From contig CP136067.1 of assembly GCA_032622095.1 (NCBI GenBank), positions 195,014,052 to 195,078,051 on the forward strand: a stretch of 64,000 nt of DNA, written 5' to 3'. The position numbers and the translations under genes are program-made. Shown here piece by piece: positions 54,701-60,950 of this stretch. The DNA is from Siphonodentalium dalli (lineage: Eukaryota > Mollusca > Scaphopoda > Gadilida > Siphonodentaliidae). Within the stretch, counting starts at the first letter, position 1. Each line of letters opens with the position of its first letter. Below the pieces are notes generated by a model that saw only the letters and a list, made by a program, of their open reading frames with translations, was not told the origin of the DNA and searched no databases.

Positions 54701-55799
54701 TGATTGTCTGACAACTTCAATAAGTCCCAACGTGATTCATAGCACCCAGAAACTAGAAAGGTAATCAGCTGATACTTTGGTCGAATCAGCCGATAAAAAA
54801 AAAAACATTTGCTGAAATAAGGAGTATATTTAGGGAATATATTGATGAATACGATCTTTAACTTCAAAATTCAAAGTATTCTTACCGGTAGTTTATTTCT
54901 TAAGATGAATTCTGAGAAAGACATGTCGTCGAAACCAAAACCACCCGGTTGTGTTCCAGGAGTGATAACTCTATAGTTTGTTGATCGATTCTTCTTACAT
55001 CTTACATCATCTTTGTCTTTCTGGCCAGCATTGGCCAACCTCGAGAGTAATATCAAGTAAAAAGTCGCCTAACTTTATATGGTGTTATATACAGGATTTT
55101 TTTCTGAAATTACAAAGCTGTATATGATACCACATAAAATTAGGCGACTTTTTACTCAATATTAATCTCGAGGTTGCCCAATGCTGGCCGGTAAGACAAA
55201 GAAGTTGTAAGATGACTTTGGGAATTTCGGGAGGTGAAGGTCGCAACTCATATTACGCTCGCTGTTGATAACTTTATACATATAAGCAATGCTGGCATAT
55301 CTTACAGGATTCAATTATTTAAATTTGTTAATATCAAACTCCAGTGAATATACTTCTCTAGAAACTTATTTGGATCTACTCAGGTGAAAGGAAATGGGGG
55401 GTTTTCGGATAAAAAAATTCAAAATTCGCATACGATGGCCGAACCATGGTTGGCATGGCCGAGCCATGGTCGGCCCATCCTATCCTAGGTGCTACGGACC
55501 CTACATTTAGACCCTAGCGGAAACCCTGATTATTTACATTTTTTTTATGTTCAGATGCTGTGATTTCTAAACTGGTACATGCAATGAATAAGCAGTCAAT
55601 ATGTCTCGATATATTACCTATGATCTGGCTAATAATCTCATTCTGCATCAATCAGATAAAAACTGAAACTTCTAAAATAATGCTAAATTATTTATTTTCG
55701 TTTCAGCAAATGGATATTCCTGGAATCAGTGGAGTTGGGCTGGAATATTATCCTTATGTTTACTACAAATTAGATATACAGATGGTGGAACAGAAGTGA
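30638..55799 (+). CDS. ATP6V1C: V-type proton ATPase subunit C (complete coding region, 12 exons)
   Basis: Subunit C belongs to the cytosolic V1 sector; it ties the E-G peripheral stalks to the membrane sector and takes part in reversible V1-Vo assembly, so it controls acidification of endosomes, lysosomes and secretory granules. Twelve exons join with every GT/AG border and phase consistent, giving 1,143 bases including stop, 380 residues; the human protein is 382. Recognisable blocks in order: [108 protein letters not shown] and [14 protein letters not shown] 30,649 starts at the family's normal N-terminus. Introns span 25 kb and are packed with mobile elements. Several exon borders are tandemly duplicated. 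Promoter and 5' UTR exons were not found. Confidence 0.95.
30845..31313. mobile_element. TTAA MITE, AGGTACTCAATCCG family
   Basis: TTAA on both sides (30,841-30,844 and 31,314-31,317); inverted termini AGGTACTCAATCCG. Internal inverted segments include ATATTTGATTCGAGTCGAGG. It lies in intron 1, starting 67 bp after the donor. Related copies: 62,897-63,318 and part of 52,690-52,925. Confidence 0.7.
31402..31566. mobile_element. TA foldback MITE with deleted right arm centre
   Basis: TACAGTAATGCCCTAAATAA left arm complete to GAAAGCTCTC. The right arm starts at CATAATTCTGCTG. Intron 1. Confidence 0.75.
31880..32145. repeat. AT-rich tract with local duplication
   Basis: CAGAAATATGTGTATATAAA occurs at 32,023 and 32,081 with TCCACATGCATATATATA after each; TATATA microsatellites surround it. 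Intron 1. Confidence 0.6.
32150..32589. other. Intron 1, unassigned
   Basis: No repeat family or exon recognised. Confidence 0.35.
32590..32698. mobile_element. Half of a TA foldback MITE
   Basis: Left arm only, TACAGTAATGCCCTAAGTAA to GAAAGCTCTC. Intron 1. Confidence 0.7.
32700..33268. other. Intron 1, unassigned
   Basis: No repeat family or exon recognised. Confidence 0.35.
33270..33423. mobile_element. TA foldback MITE lacking its left terminus
   Basis: Starts inside the arm at CAGAATTATGGGTAAC and ends ATTTAGGGCATTACTGTA. Intron 1. Confidence 0.7.
33424..34008. other. 3' part of intron 1
   Basis: A short inverted pair (GCTGTGGCATTATAG / CCACAGCATTTCCC) near 33,610-33,690 resembles the foldback at 16,565-16,690. 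The tract before exon 2 is T-rich. Confidence 0.4.
34009..34076 (+). CDS. ATP6V1C: ATP6V1C exon 2
   Basis: TTTCTCATAG acceptor; encodes [22 protein letters not shown] plus two bases of Gly; donor GTAGGT. The exon's last 15 bases and the donor are copied 50 bp downstream. Confidence 0.92.
34062..34165 (+). repeat. Two-copy 50-bp repeat spanning the exon 2 donor
   Basis: TGTTTACTGTGAAGGGTAG occurs at the true exon 2/intron 2 junction (34,062) and again at 34,112. The trailing sequence (TACCTCATCGAGTTGGGAGT versus TACCCCATAGAGTTGTGAGT) is also repeated. It creates a second donor at 34,127 that is not in frame. Confidence 0.8.
34519..34628 (+). repeat. 36-bp tandem repeat, three copies
   Basis: GGGGGAGAACTCTATCTTGT with TTGCACTCTCCATCAA repeats three times in intron 2. 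Confidence 0.85.
34629..35194. other. Intron 2, unassigned
   Basis: AT-rich; no repeat family or exon recognised. Confidence 0.35.
35198..36010. mobile_element. Harbinger-like MITE with TTA duplication, GC-rich
   Basis: TTA flanks both ends (35,195-35,197 and 36,011-36,013). The termini are inverted GGCCCGTTTTATACGTCG. Subterminal CACGGGTCGCGCT pairs with GCGCGACCCGTG. Internal TATACGTCG and GTGTAGCACGTCG motifs repeat in both orientations. It is clearly richer in CpG than the surrounding intron. No transposase. Intron 2. Confidence 0.7.
36225..36310 (+). CDS. ATP6V1C: ATP6V1C exon 3
   Basis: TTATTCAG acceptor; one base completes Gly, then [16 protein letters not shown] to QENLLANQ plus one base; donor GTAAGC. 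Confidence 0.93.
36665..36993. mobile_element. TTAA-type MITE (CCCTTTCAGTGCC end), left part
   Basis: TTAACCCTTTCAGTGCCAAG at 36,661, then the hairpin cassette at about 36,713-36,780, closely matching 4,672-5,000. The element is interrupted at 36,994, and its right terminus has decayed near 37,530-37,590. Confidence 0.65.
36998..37529. mobile_element. TTAA element with AGGGGTACTGTACG ends
   Basis: TTAA on both sides (36,994-36,997 and 37,530-37,533). Inverted termini AGGGGTACTGTAC. The host element reads GCATGCTTAAGC at its undisturbed copy (4,995), which confirms TTAA as the target. No transposase. Confidence 0.7.
37716..38312. other. 3' part of intron 3
   Basis: No repeat family recognised. 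A T-rich tract precedes the exon 4 acceptor. Confidence 0.4.
38313..38407 (+). CDS. ATP6V1C: ATP6V1C exon 4
   Basis: Acceptor TTTTTTTTAG; VELKTY then [16 protein letters not shown] to SEIISK; donor GTGAGT. The TRFQWD[10 protein letters not shown] block is among the most conserved in the family. Confidence 0.95.
38662..38771 (+). repeat. 55-bp tandem duplication in intron 4
   Basis: TTACATATGAGACAGGTAGC to TTTACACGACTCA occurs twice, nearly identical. Confidence 0.8.
38808..39130. repeat. Interspersed repeat related to 1,540-2,115 (inverted)
   Basis: Shares ACCATGGGAACCTGTGCACC and the AAGTTGGGGTATG end with the repeat at 1,540-2,115, in opposite orientation. Intron 4. Confidence 0.5.
39390..39481 (+). 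CDS. ATP6V1C: ATP6V1C exon 5
   Basis: Acceptor [26 protein letters not shown] then [12 protein letters not shown] plus two bases of Thr; donor GTAAGT. The second half of the exon and its donor are repeated downstream. Confidence 0.94.
39437..39695 (+). repeat. Four copies of the exon 5 3' end and donor
   Basis: AATAATCTGAAGGGCAACTT with ACAGACTCTCGAAAGGAAGG and CAACGT occurs at the true junction (donor 39,482) and three times more (donors 39,539, 39,612 and 39,685; spacing 57, 73 and 73 bp). The true frame meets TAA right after the first donor, so longer isoforms would end. Two copies have GTTAGT and the last has GTAAGT. Confidence 0.9.
39774..40932. mobile_element. pogo/Tigger-like non-autonomous element, copy 1
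   Basis: TA on both sides. The left end CAGTGAAACCTCTCCAATGC and right end ...GTAGAGGTTTTACTG are inverted. Subterminal TCCGAAT, CCGAAC and GAACAGAAGG motifs repeat. The 1.16-kb body has no transposase. Copy 2 (51,420-52,568) is in opposite orientation. TA duplication and CAGT ends indicate the Tc1/mariner-pogo superfamily. Intron 5. Confidence 0.75.
40935..42086. other. Intron 5, mostly unassigned, with a small tandem duplication
   Basis: GAAATAGCAGTT...ATCTTTCATAATTTTTATAA is tandemly duplicated at 41,346-41,460. No exon is supported. Confidence 0.45.
42092..43355 (+). repeat. 51-bp array: 25 copies of the exon 6 acceptor
   Basis: Each unit is GTGCGATTTGTCTAACATTC, TAATATATCTTCATTCCAG and TGGGAGTTTGTT: a pyrimidine-containing intron end, an AG, and the first 12 bases of exon 6. 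AGs lie at 42,130 and every 51 bp after that to 43,355, except for one extra G after the ninth (near 42,541). The last copy joins the real exon (TTGACTCGGAAC). The unit has 17 codons and no stop in the V-ATPase frame, reading SLLCDLSNI(L)(I/T)YLHSSG. Copies after the extra G (16) are in frame with exon 6; the first nine are not. Confidence 0.95.
43356..43454 (+). CDS. ATP6V1C: ATP6V1C exon 6
   Basis: Begins TGGGAGTTTGTTGACTCGG; T completes Thr, then [17 protein letters not shown] to [10 protein letters not shown] plus AA; donor GTAAGT. I chose the last AG because family proteins run directly from ERK(A/N)-x to GSLLTR with no insert. Confidence 0.93.
43485..43726. mobile_element. TTAA MITE 30 bp after exon 6
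   Basis: TTAA at 43,481-43,484 and 43,727-43,730. Two hairpins of the CATTCTCTTATATATG type. The left end is CCCTTTAATAACGGGAGC and the right end TCCAGTCATGGAAGGG. Confidence 0.7.
43731..44059. other. Intron 6, unassigned
   Basis: No repeat family or exon recognised. Confidence 0.35.
44064..44507. mobile_element. TTAA MITE (CCCTTTACCCAAC ends) just before exon 7
   Basis: TTAA at 44,060-44,063 and 44,508-44,511. Termini CCCTTTACCCAACA and TGTTGGGTAAAGG type. Two hairpins. Right end 31 bp before exon 7, so it must overlap or closely adjoin the branch-point region. Confidence 0.75.
44539..44607 (+). CDS. ATP6V1C: ATP6V1C exon 7
   Basis: Acceptor TTTACAG; completes Lys, then [22 protein letters not shown] plus AA; donor GTTAGT. 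HDW and VPRSS match the family. Confidence 0.9.
44694..45125. mobile_element. Long member of the GAGGTCCCCAGAGGG family
   Basis: Terminal palindromes at 44,694-44,815 and about 45,020-45,120 around an interior shared with 63,322-63,760 (inverted). Intron 7. Confidence 0.65.
45388..45637. mobile_element. TTAA-type MITE, decayed ends
   Basis: TTAAACCATTCCATGATTGG at the left and CACCATGAAAAGGTTAC at the right, with two diverged hairpins. Intron 7. Confidence 0.6.
45872..45964 (+). CDS. ATP6V1C: ATP6V1C exon 8
   Basis: Acceptor TTTTCAG; completes Lys, then [18 protein letters not shown] to FKHHCREN plus AA; donor GTAAGT. Confidence 0.93.
46105..46357. mobile_element. Double-palindrome AAGCCTTGAAATAG element
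   Basis: An almost perfect 253-bp inverted repeat with CTGCTGAGGTGTAAGCAG at its centre. Each half is itself a palindrome (GATGCTACCCCGCATAG hinge). Intron 8. Confidence 0.8.
46458..46915. repeat. TTAA-family remnant with a ~165-bp tandem duplication
   Basis: It opens like the TACTAAATGGATTC family. Then TTTTCTATATTTGAGGTTTC...TTCCAGACCAAAATAC repeats once (about 46,600 and 46,758). Intron 8. Confidence 0.5.
47290..48159 (+). repeat. 37-bp satellite, 23 identical copies, inverted end
   Basis: GTCCAGTAAATTAGGTCTGG plus ACCGAGCCTTTGAGGAC repeats 23 times from 47,290 to 48,140 with no difference that I can see. Immediately after comes GTCCAGACCTAATTTACTG, the inverse of the start of the unit. 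Unlike its intron (8), the unit is about half GC. Confidence 0.93.
48160..48634. other. Intron 8, unassigned
   Basis: No repeat family or exon recognised. Confidence 0.35.
48636..48800. mobile_element. pogo-like element, left-end fragment
   Basis: CAGTAAAACCTCTCCAAACT and the CCTCTGTAATCTGGAACCTC block follow copy 1 at 39,774. The right end is missing. Intron 8. Confidence 0.65.
48801..49480. other. Intron 8, unassigned
   Basis: No repeat family or exon recognised. Confidence 0.35.
49481..49846 (+). mobile_element. Non-autonomous Helitron-like element
   Basis: It begins TCTAATATATATTTTGGGAC after an A and ends CTAG before a T, as Helitrons do. A hairpin CCCGGACGAAGTCGGG lies 8 bp before the CTAG end. 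A ~130-bp internal segment (GACGGATTT...TGACCTTCAAAATGG) is repeated once. There is no Rep/helicase. Intron 8. Confidence 0.65.
50027..50120 (+). CDS. ATP6V1C: ATP6V1C exon 9
   Basis: Acceptor TTATTTTCAG; completes Lys, then [16 protein letters not shown] to LEADKKKQF; donor GTTAGT. Confidence 0.94.
50305..50481. mobile_element. TA foldback MITE
   Basis: TACACTAATGCCCTAAATAA arm and inverse; central ATGGCTTGTTGCC present in the left arm only. Intron 9. Confidence 0.8.
50598..50669. mobile_element. 72-bp TTAA micro-MITE
   Basis: TTAA at 50,594-50,597 and 50,670-50,673; inverted termini CACATTCACTGCTGA. One of the smallest complete elements here. Intron 9. Confidence 0.65.
50674..51166. other. 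3' part of intron 9
   Basis: GAAGCATGTATAAATGTGTA...TTTTTAATCATTTA occurs at about 50,714 and 51,073, and GCATATCCT follows at 50,935 and 51,121, so parts of this intron are locally duplicated. Confidence 0.45.
51167..51264 (+). CDS. ATP6V1C: ATP6V1C exon 10
   Basis: Acceptor [26 protein letters not shown] then [14 protein letters not shown] plus CG; donor GTAGGT. This is the most conserved block of the protein. Its 3' half is copied in the intron. Confidence 0.95.
51206..51352 (+). repeat. Two-copy 73-bp repeat spanning the exon 10 donor
   Basis: GCCTGGATCCATGTCAAAGC through GTAGGTTTTAATTCTT occurs at the true junction (donor 51,265) and again 73 bp on (donor 51,338). 73 is not a multiple of 3, so use of the second donor would shift frame. 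Confidence 0.9.
51420..52568. mobile_element. pogo/Tigger-like non-autonomous element, copy 2 (inverted)
   Basis: TA on both sides; CAGTAAATCCTCTCTAAACC left, GAGAGGTTTCACTG right. Over its length it is the reverse complement of 39,774-40,932 with scattered differences. Intron 10. Confidence 0.75.
52690..52925. mobile_element. Partial AGGTACTCAATCCG-family element
   Basis: Shares GAGCTTTGATGGGTGGGTTC and GAATCAAATATTTTTTACC with 30,845 and 62,897 elements; termini not preserved. Intron 10. Confidence 0.5.
52960..53190. mobile_element. TACTAAATGGATTC-family MITE
   Basis: TTAGCCCTTTCTATACTAAA at the left, AATCCATTTAGAAAAGAAGGGG at the right, palindrome GGAAATGTTCAGATAATAAA inside. Intron 10. 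Confidence 0.6.
53329..53413 (+). repeat. Two-copy 42-bp repeat spanning the exon 11 acceptor
   Basis: CTTTTTCACCTATCAG followed by GTATGATCTACCAGTGAACTT occurs twice, with AGs at 53,348 and 53,390. The spacing is 14 codons and the interval is open in the gene's frame ([14 protein letters not shown]), so the upstream acceptor would give an in-frame insertion. Confidence 0.88.
53391..53517 (+). CDS. ATP6V1C: ATP6V1C exon 11
   Basis: The second acceptor matches the family exactly: completes Arg, then [37 protein letters not shown] and GSE; donor GTAAGT in phase 0. Exon has repeated junctions on both sides. Confidence 0.92.
53493..53815 (+). repeat. 54-bp array: six copies of the exon 11 donor
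   Basis: The unit AACACGGCGCTAATGGGATC, TGAAGTAAGTATACTCAAAG and GTTCCGCGTTCAAT includes the last 25 bases of exon 11 and its donor. GTAAGT sites lie at 53,518, 53,572, 53,626, 53,680, 53,734 and 53,788. The unit is 18 codons and open (VSILKGS(A)[10 protein letters not shown]), until the sixth copy, where ATGTGA puts a stop just before the donor. Four downstream donors could therefore add 18, 36, 54 or 72 residues in frame. Confidence 0.93.
53816..54289. other. Intron 11, unassigned
   Basis: No repeat family or exon recognised. Confidence 0.35.
54290..55528. mobile_element. hAT-like non-autonomous element
   Basis: Inverted termini CAGGGTTTCCGCTA. ATTATTT occurs immediately outside both ends, consistent with the ~8-bp duplication of hAT elements (one position ambiguous). 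Subterminal GGACCC / GGGTCCG blocks pair too. An internal inverted pair (AAAAAGTCGCCTAA, GGCCAGCATTGGCCAACCTC) lies at about 54,985-55,215. No transposase. Intron 11. Confidence 0.65.
55707..55799 (+). CDS. ATP6V1C: ATP6V1C exon 12 (terminal)
   Basis: Acceptor [20 protein letters not shown], then [18 protein letters not shown] and TGA at 55,797-55,799. MDIPG and YYPYVYYK are the family's C-terminal signature. A polyadenylation signal could not be assigned with confidence; AATAAA-like sites lie near 56,314 and 56,530. Confidence 0.95.
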   Translation, partial: QMDIPGISGVGLEYYPYVYYKLDIQMVEQK

Positions 55800-56392
55800 G
55801 AGGTCAGATGTCAACGTCTAGTCTCATCAGCAATATATAGTTCATCAATTTAAATGTCATCTTTAGAAATAGTGATGAGCTGATAATCAAAATCTCCATC
55901 AGCCATCAACTGATATCTGCCCTTTTATTGACATGGTTGACCATGGTTGAAATTCGGATTGTGAATGTTGTAAAAGATGTATCTGTTCTCTGGGCATTAA
56001 CTCGTTGAGTGCCGGCTCCAACTCAATAACATGCAAAAAGTACGGGATAACTTGTAGTTGGCACTCAACATGCAAGATTAATTAAATGTATAATTTTAAG
56101 TAGGAACGCTGAATGTAGAACAGTTGTAACTGTGTGGAATGAGGTTTTATTAGACTGTTACTGAAAAAAGCCTCAGACCTTGTCATAATTATTAAGCTTC
56201 TAAATATATCGAATGGAACGATGTTGACATCAAACGATGCAAATGAAGTTGACGTCAGCTTATGAAACCAGAATTCAAAGCCATCACCAATATAACAAGA
56301 TAAAAAAATACCATGAATAAAATCCATTGATTTATGTATCAGTTAAGTGATGTCGGGTTTGTAATAAACCGCCGTCAGTTCATGGCATGAGT
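55800..56392. other. Sequence 3' of ATP6V1C
   Basis: Probably includes the 3' UTR. A small TTAA-like inverted element (TTAACTCGTTGAGTGCCGGC ... GTTGGCACTCAAC) lies at about 55,997-56,080. Confidence 0.4.
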
Positions 56393-57567
56393 TAGTCCAA
56401 GTCTTCTCGTACTAAAACTAGCTAAGATTTTGGAATGGAGAGATGCTAGTGTTTAGTCCGAGATCGCGCGCATAGCCTTCTTATGACACGAGTTAAGCGT
56501 TAATGACCCGCTCAAATAAAACCACAATTATATGAAATAAAATATCACAATTGCGACAATAAAAGATATTTTCCGCAGAAGACATGCTATTTGATCTGAA
56601 CCCCACATCAGTTGTGAATTGAAAGCGGTAATTTAATGCGAAAAGAGACATTTACCGCAATGTTTACAAATACATTAAATAAATTACGGGGAATTACAAC
56701 CCTCTCAAAGTTTAAAACAGTGTAAACACAACGAGCATTAGAATAAATAATATGGTGCTACATTGCCCACATTTGGTGGACTTCAGCGAAATTAAGATAT
56801 ATACTAAGCGAACAGAGCAATATACTGCTCTTGTTAAGCACACAAAAAATCAAACAAAATTTGTATAAATTTTTAACCTTAAGTTTGAAAAGTCCCACTA
56901 AAACGGAAGAACTATATTTCGAAACTGTGTTATTCGGTTCTCCGATTATTTTATCAACACAAAAGTCAAAATGCACATGGATGAAAATCACACGCATGGC
57001 AAGTCAGACACAAGAGTTCTAATTTGCTCCAATTTTGACAAGTTGCTTGCGAAAATTGTCAACAAAACTACCTTTCTGATCCTCCATAAAGTTTTTAGTG
57101 CGGGAATTGTTCTCAAAGCACATTGGAAACTGGACTTTGCGGCGATCGGTTTTCGCCATTTTGTTCGGAAAACCCCGCGCTATATATAGAAACGGAAACT
57201 AGAATACTCAGAACAAACACCGGACAATGCCGAAGTTCTTCGGAACTTGAGTTCGGCTTTCAGTTAAGTAAACAAACAGAAAAAACAACGATGTTTGTGG
57301 CAATCAACCGGAATATTCTATGTGTAATTTAACATTAAAGTTAGATTATTATACACCATTCTGACCATAAGATGTCACTCTTTCCGACGTATATAGCATC
57401 ATGTATTGCTTTGTTAGGTAAATTGAGTAAAATACACCATAGATTCCCGCCACAGATCCTGGGCGTAACTCGTGTCATAAGAAGGCTATGCGCGCGATCT
57501 CGGACTAAACACTAGCATCTCTCCATCCCAAAATCTTAGCTAGTTTTAGTACGAGAAGACTTGGACT
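56393..57567. mobile_element. 1.2-kb element with ~110-bp terminal inverted repeats
   Basis: TAGTCCAAGTCTTCTCGTAC through GCCTTCTTATGACACGAGTT at 56,393-56,503 returns inverted at 57,460-57,567, nearly identical. The interior (1 kb) has several short ORFs on both strands with no recognised domain, and CGCGCTATATATAG near 57,178. No target duplication could be set. Confidence 0.65.
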
Positions 57568-57690
57568 AGGCATGAGTGTGATCTCATAAAGATGGGAAGA
57601 GGCCGAATACACCAAACATGTAATGCATCTTTCTGTGATCACAAGTTCTGTGTATATATTTATTGGTCTTATTATAAGCCCTGAGCTGGC

Positions 57691-57936
57691 AAGCCTTGAA
57701 ATAGGGTGTCTGTCATTTGCAGAATGAGGTCCCCAGAGGGTGAATTTAGTTATGCTACCCCGCATAGCGGGCTAGCATCACCAAATTCACCCTCTGGGAA
57801 TTTGCTGAGGTGTAAGCAGAATGAGGTCCCCAGAGGGTGAATTTGGTGATGCTAGCCCACTATGCGGGGTAGCATCACTAAATTCACCCTCTGGGGACCT
57901 CATTCTGCATATGACAGACACCCTATTTCAAGGCTT
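57691..57936. mobile_element. Double-palindrome AAGCCTTGAAATAG element
   Basis: Same layout as 46,105-46,357, with CTGAGGTGTAAGCAG at the centre and a small deletion in the left half. Confidence 0.78.
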
Positions 57937-58037
57937 GTGATCTGGTCATGGTATGAGCTAAAGCAAGCATTAAGCATAATGCTAGAAACTTGATGTCTTG
58001 TCTTGGAAATTGAGTCAAAGGACTGAAATGGGAGGGA

Positions 58038-58548
58038 GTTCAGTGAACTATGGGAGACCAAATTCACATTTATTAATAATTGCACTGATGACAATTCAAT
58101 TGCGCTTCAGCGCAATCAATTTTGTGCTGAAATTCAATTATTTACACATGTACTGGCTAACTCCTTCCAAGTTTATTGAAATAACCCAAATGACTAAGCG
58201 AATAGCCCACCGATAGTTTGGTCTTACAATACAAAATGGCTTCCACAGAGGTCACTACTGGTCATCTGGCAGGGGTGTGTGATAGCAATAATAATTGTAC
58301 ATCAGTGAAATTAAATTGGACTAAAGCGCAATTGATTTACACTGCAGCACATTCAAGCCTTGAAATAGGGTGTCTGTCATTTGCAGAATGAGGTCCCCAG
58401 AGGGTGAATTTAGTGATGCTACCCCACATAGCGGGCTAGCATCACCAAATTCACCCTCTGGGGACCTCATTCTGCTTCAGTGAATTGTGCTTTAAAACAA
58501 TTGGATTGCACTTAATAAATGTGAATTTGGCCTCCCATAGTGAATGCA
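58038..58548. mobile_element. Inverted-repeat element with nested palindrome
   Basis: Left arm ACTATGGGAGACCAAATTCA...TTGCACT and inverted right arm AGTGCAATCC-type to GGCCTCCCATAGTGAA; CAATTGCGCTTCAGCGCAAT hairpin inside. Another element (58,355-58,476) is inserted in it. The arms resemble those of the composite block at 17,803-21,445. Confidence 0.6.
58355..58476. mobile_element. Single-palindrome AAGCCTTGAAATAG element
   Basis: AAGCCTTGAAATAGGGTGTC start, one GAGGTCCCCAGAGGG palindrome, inserted in the element at 58,038-58,548. Confidence 0.72.
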
Positions 58549-59004
58549 GTTTAGTATCTACGCAATCAACATTCCGTAATTCACTGATTTTTCATGCTCA
58601 TCACTATTTGCTAGAAACAATATTCCATGTACAGTGTTCCATTAGCATTCTTCATGGGTTCACGACATCCATGTGTTTGTTATAAGATTTGGGTAACAGT
58701 GCTATCTAACTAATCATGATTCATATTTCTTCAATCCACTTCCATCTCTCATATTACCATATCGAAAATAATTTATTCGTACTTGCCAAATTGATTTAAG
58801 ATATAAACAAAGGTTGGAGGTGACCTTGTTTACCACTGTCATCGCATTTTTTATACTGCCGATTTCACAAAATATATTGATTTTGATTACATTGCAGTCT
58901 TGATAACTCCAGACTCTCACTACAGGAAATTGGGTAATAAAGAGAATAATAAATTTTTGATTGATGATTACATGACATAATTCACGAGGGGAGTCATTCT
59001 ACTG
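58549..59004. other. Unassigned sequence
   Basis: No repeat family or exon recognised. Confidence 0.35.
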
Positions 59005-59008
59005 TTAA

Positions 59009-59400
59009 CCCTTTACCCAACAGAACGGCCCTGTGCCAATGCATTCTCTTATATATGCGAGTCGACCATAGGTCGCCTCGCATATATAAGAGAATGCATT
59101 GGCTTAACACATTAAAAATTATAAAATTGTTAAAGAATGTAAGAAAAAATGGTAAAAAGTGTTAAAAAAAGATTTTTTTTAGGCCAATGCATTCTCTTAT
59201 ATATGCGAGGCGACCTATGGTCGACTCGCATATATAAGAGAATGCATTGGCACAGGGTATAACTGTAACTATCACAATGTGGTCAAGGAGCCGGTTCCAA
59301 TGATATCCATATTTGTATGGTTCTATTGAGACAGACCGAAGATATTTTAGGCTGTTGAAGCTTTATTTGGCCGGTTTTGGCCGGTTTGTTGGGTAAAGGG
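59009..59400. mobile_element. TTAA MITE (CCCTTTACCCAACA ends), intact
   Basis: TTAA at 59,005-59,008 and 59,401-59,404; inverted termini CCCTTTACCCAAC. Two hairpin cassettes in opposite orientation around an AT-rich spacer. The best reference copy with 62,135-62,509. Confidence 0.85.
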
Positions 59401-59524
59401 TTAATACCTCATTTGCTTTACGAGGCCCGACTCCTGTCATGAATTATGTCACATAATTATCAAAACCAATTGATTATTTAGTAAAGATATGGAATTGGCC
59501 TGTGTCAGATACAGGAGCAGTACA

Positions 59525-59805
59525 CATTGCAGCCTGTGTTAATTGTCGAAAGACCATTTTGTATGTTTAGTTACAGTAATGCCCTAAATAATTGACTCCT
59601 TAACCACAGCAGAATTATGGGTAATTTTTCAGGATTTAGTCGTAAATGAGAGCTTTCCGATGAATGACAACAAGCCATATTTCCGACTAATTCCTGAAAA
59701 ATTACCCATAATTCTGCTGTGGTTAAGGAGTTAATTATTTAGGGCATTACTGTAACTAAACATACAAAATGGTCTTTCGACAATGAACACAGGCTGCAAT
59801 GGCAG
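59525..59805. repeat. Extended palindrome centred on a TA foldback MITE
   Basis: The MITE (59,572-59,754) is itself flanked by inverted sequence: GCAGCCTGTGTT and TGTCGAAAGACCATTTTGTA on the left return inverted on the right. Either the MITE entered the centre of a larger palindrome, or its flank was copied in inverse. Confidence 0.75.
59572..59754. mobile_element. TA foldback MITE
   Basis: TACAGTAATGCCCTAAATAA and inverse; left half of the ATGGCTTGTTGCC hairpin deleted. Confidence 0.8.
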
Positions 59806-60614
59806 ATACTTAATAATCAACACTCGAACAACCCCAAAAATGTGTACTGCTCCCACAGGAACAGGAAATATGAGTCAGACATGTAGCAGGTCTTATGTCT
59901 GACTGAAATTTCTTGCTCAGAGATATAATTAAGAATAATAATAGCCACAGGAAATTATACTGTGGTGAGCACATTGCATTGTCAGGGCATGAAGATAACT
60001 TCTAAAAATAAATTAGTAATTTTCTTGCTGACATTTCTTAATATTTCTTCAATTTAATACTGGTTTTGTGGGATGCACTTTAGTGCATCGGCAGTTATGT
60101 TCACCAGCCACGACTATAGTATAGTCTGGGTGGTGTATACCGAGTGAGACTTACCAACTATATAGTACCTATAGTCATGACTTGCGTTAAGAAAAGCTAA
60201 GCTTATGCCGTGATTTAATAATACCGGCAGTCATGCGGTTCGTAACACCGCCAGTGAGTACAAAAGATGTTTACCCACTGATTTGTAATATGACTGCAGG
60301 TGTCAATGAAAATTCTGCCATATTGTATCAAATGTTGATATAGCTAAATTTTATAGGTGTCATATACAATATATACATCACAAACCCTTTGTGTAAACAC
60401 TAAAGGTAGTGAGTGCATAAATTCCAGTTATGTATTAGACGTCTTTTTTCATGTCTAGTAAAGTACATGTAGAATGTTTAGTATATATTCGCGAGGCTTT
60501 GTTATAAAAGGATAAATGTATGTGCTATATGTATATGTTATATTAATTTAATCAAGATTTTAAATGAATGAAAAGATATATGCAGGAATAAAACTGATTA
60601 TGTTCAAACTGACT
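59806..60614. other. Unassigned sequence
   Basis: AT-rich; no gene or repeat family recognised. Confidence 0.35.
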
Positions 60615-60950
60615 TTTTAAATAACCCCTTGTAACATAGTTTCTTGGTTGAGATGACTTTCTTGGTTGATATGACTTTTTAAGTACCCCTGGTAAACATA
60701 GTTTCTTGGCTGAGATGACTTTTTAAGTAACCCCTGGTAACATAGTTTCTTGGCTGAGATGACTTTTTAAGTACCCCTGGTAAACATAGTTTCTTGGCTG
60801 AGATGACTTTTTAAGTAACCCCTGGTAACATAGTTTCTTGGCTGAGATGACTTTTTAAGTACCCCTGGTAAACATAGTTTCTTGGCTGAGATGACTTTCT
60901 TGGTTGATATGACTTTTTAAGTAACCCCTGGTAACAAAGTTTCTTGGTTG
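60615..60950 (+). repeat. ~44-bp tandem repeat in alternating dimers
   Basis: Seven copies of GTTTCTTGGCTGAGATGACT plus TTTTAAGTA-CCCCTGGTAA. Two variants alternate: AAGTACCCCTGGTAAACATA and AAGTAACCCCTGGTAACATA. Copies 1 and 6 also contain an extra CTTTCTTGGTTGATATGA segment. Confidence 0.85.

Noticed and set aside
56831-57332. Small ORFs (63-72 residues) inside the long-TIR element as a transposase
   Set aside because: No DDE-type motif, overlapping frames and no splice sites; too short for a transposase.
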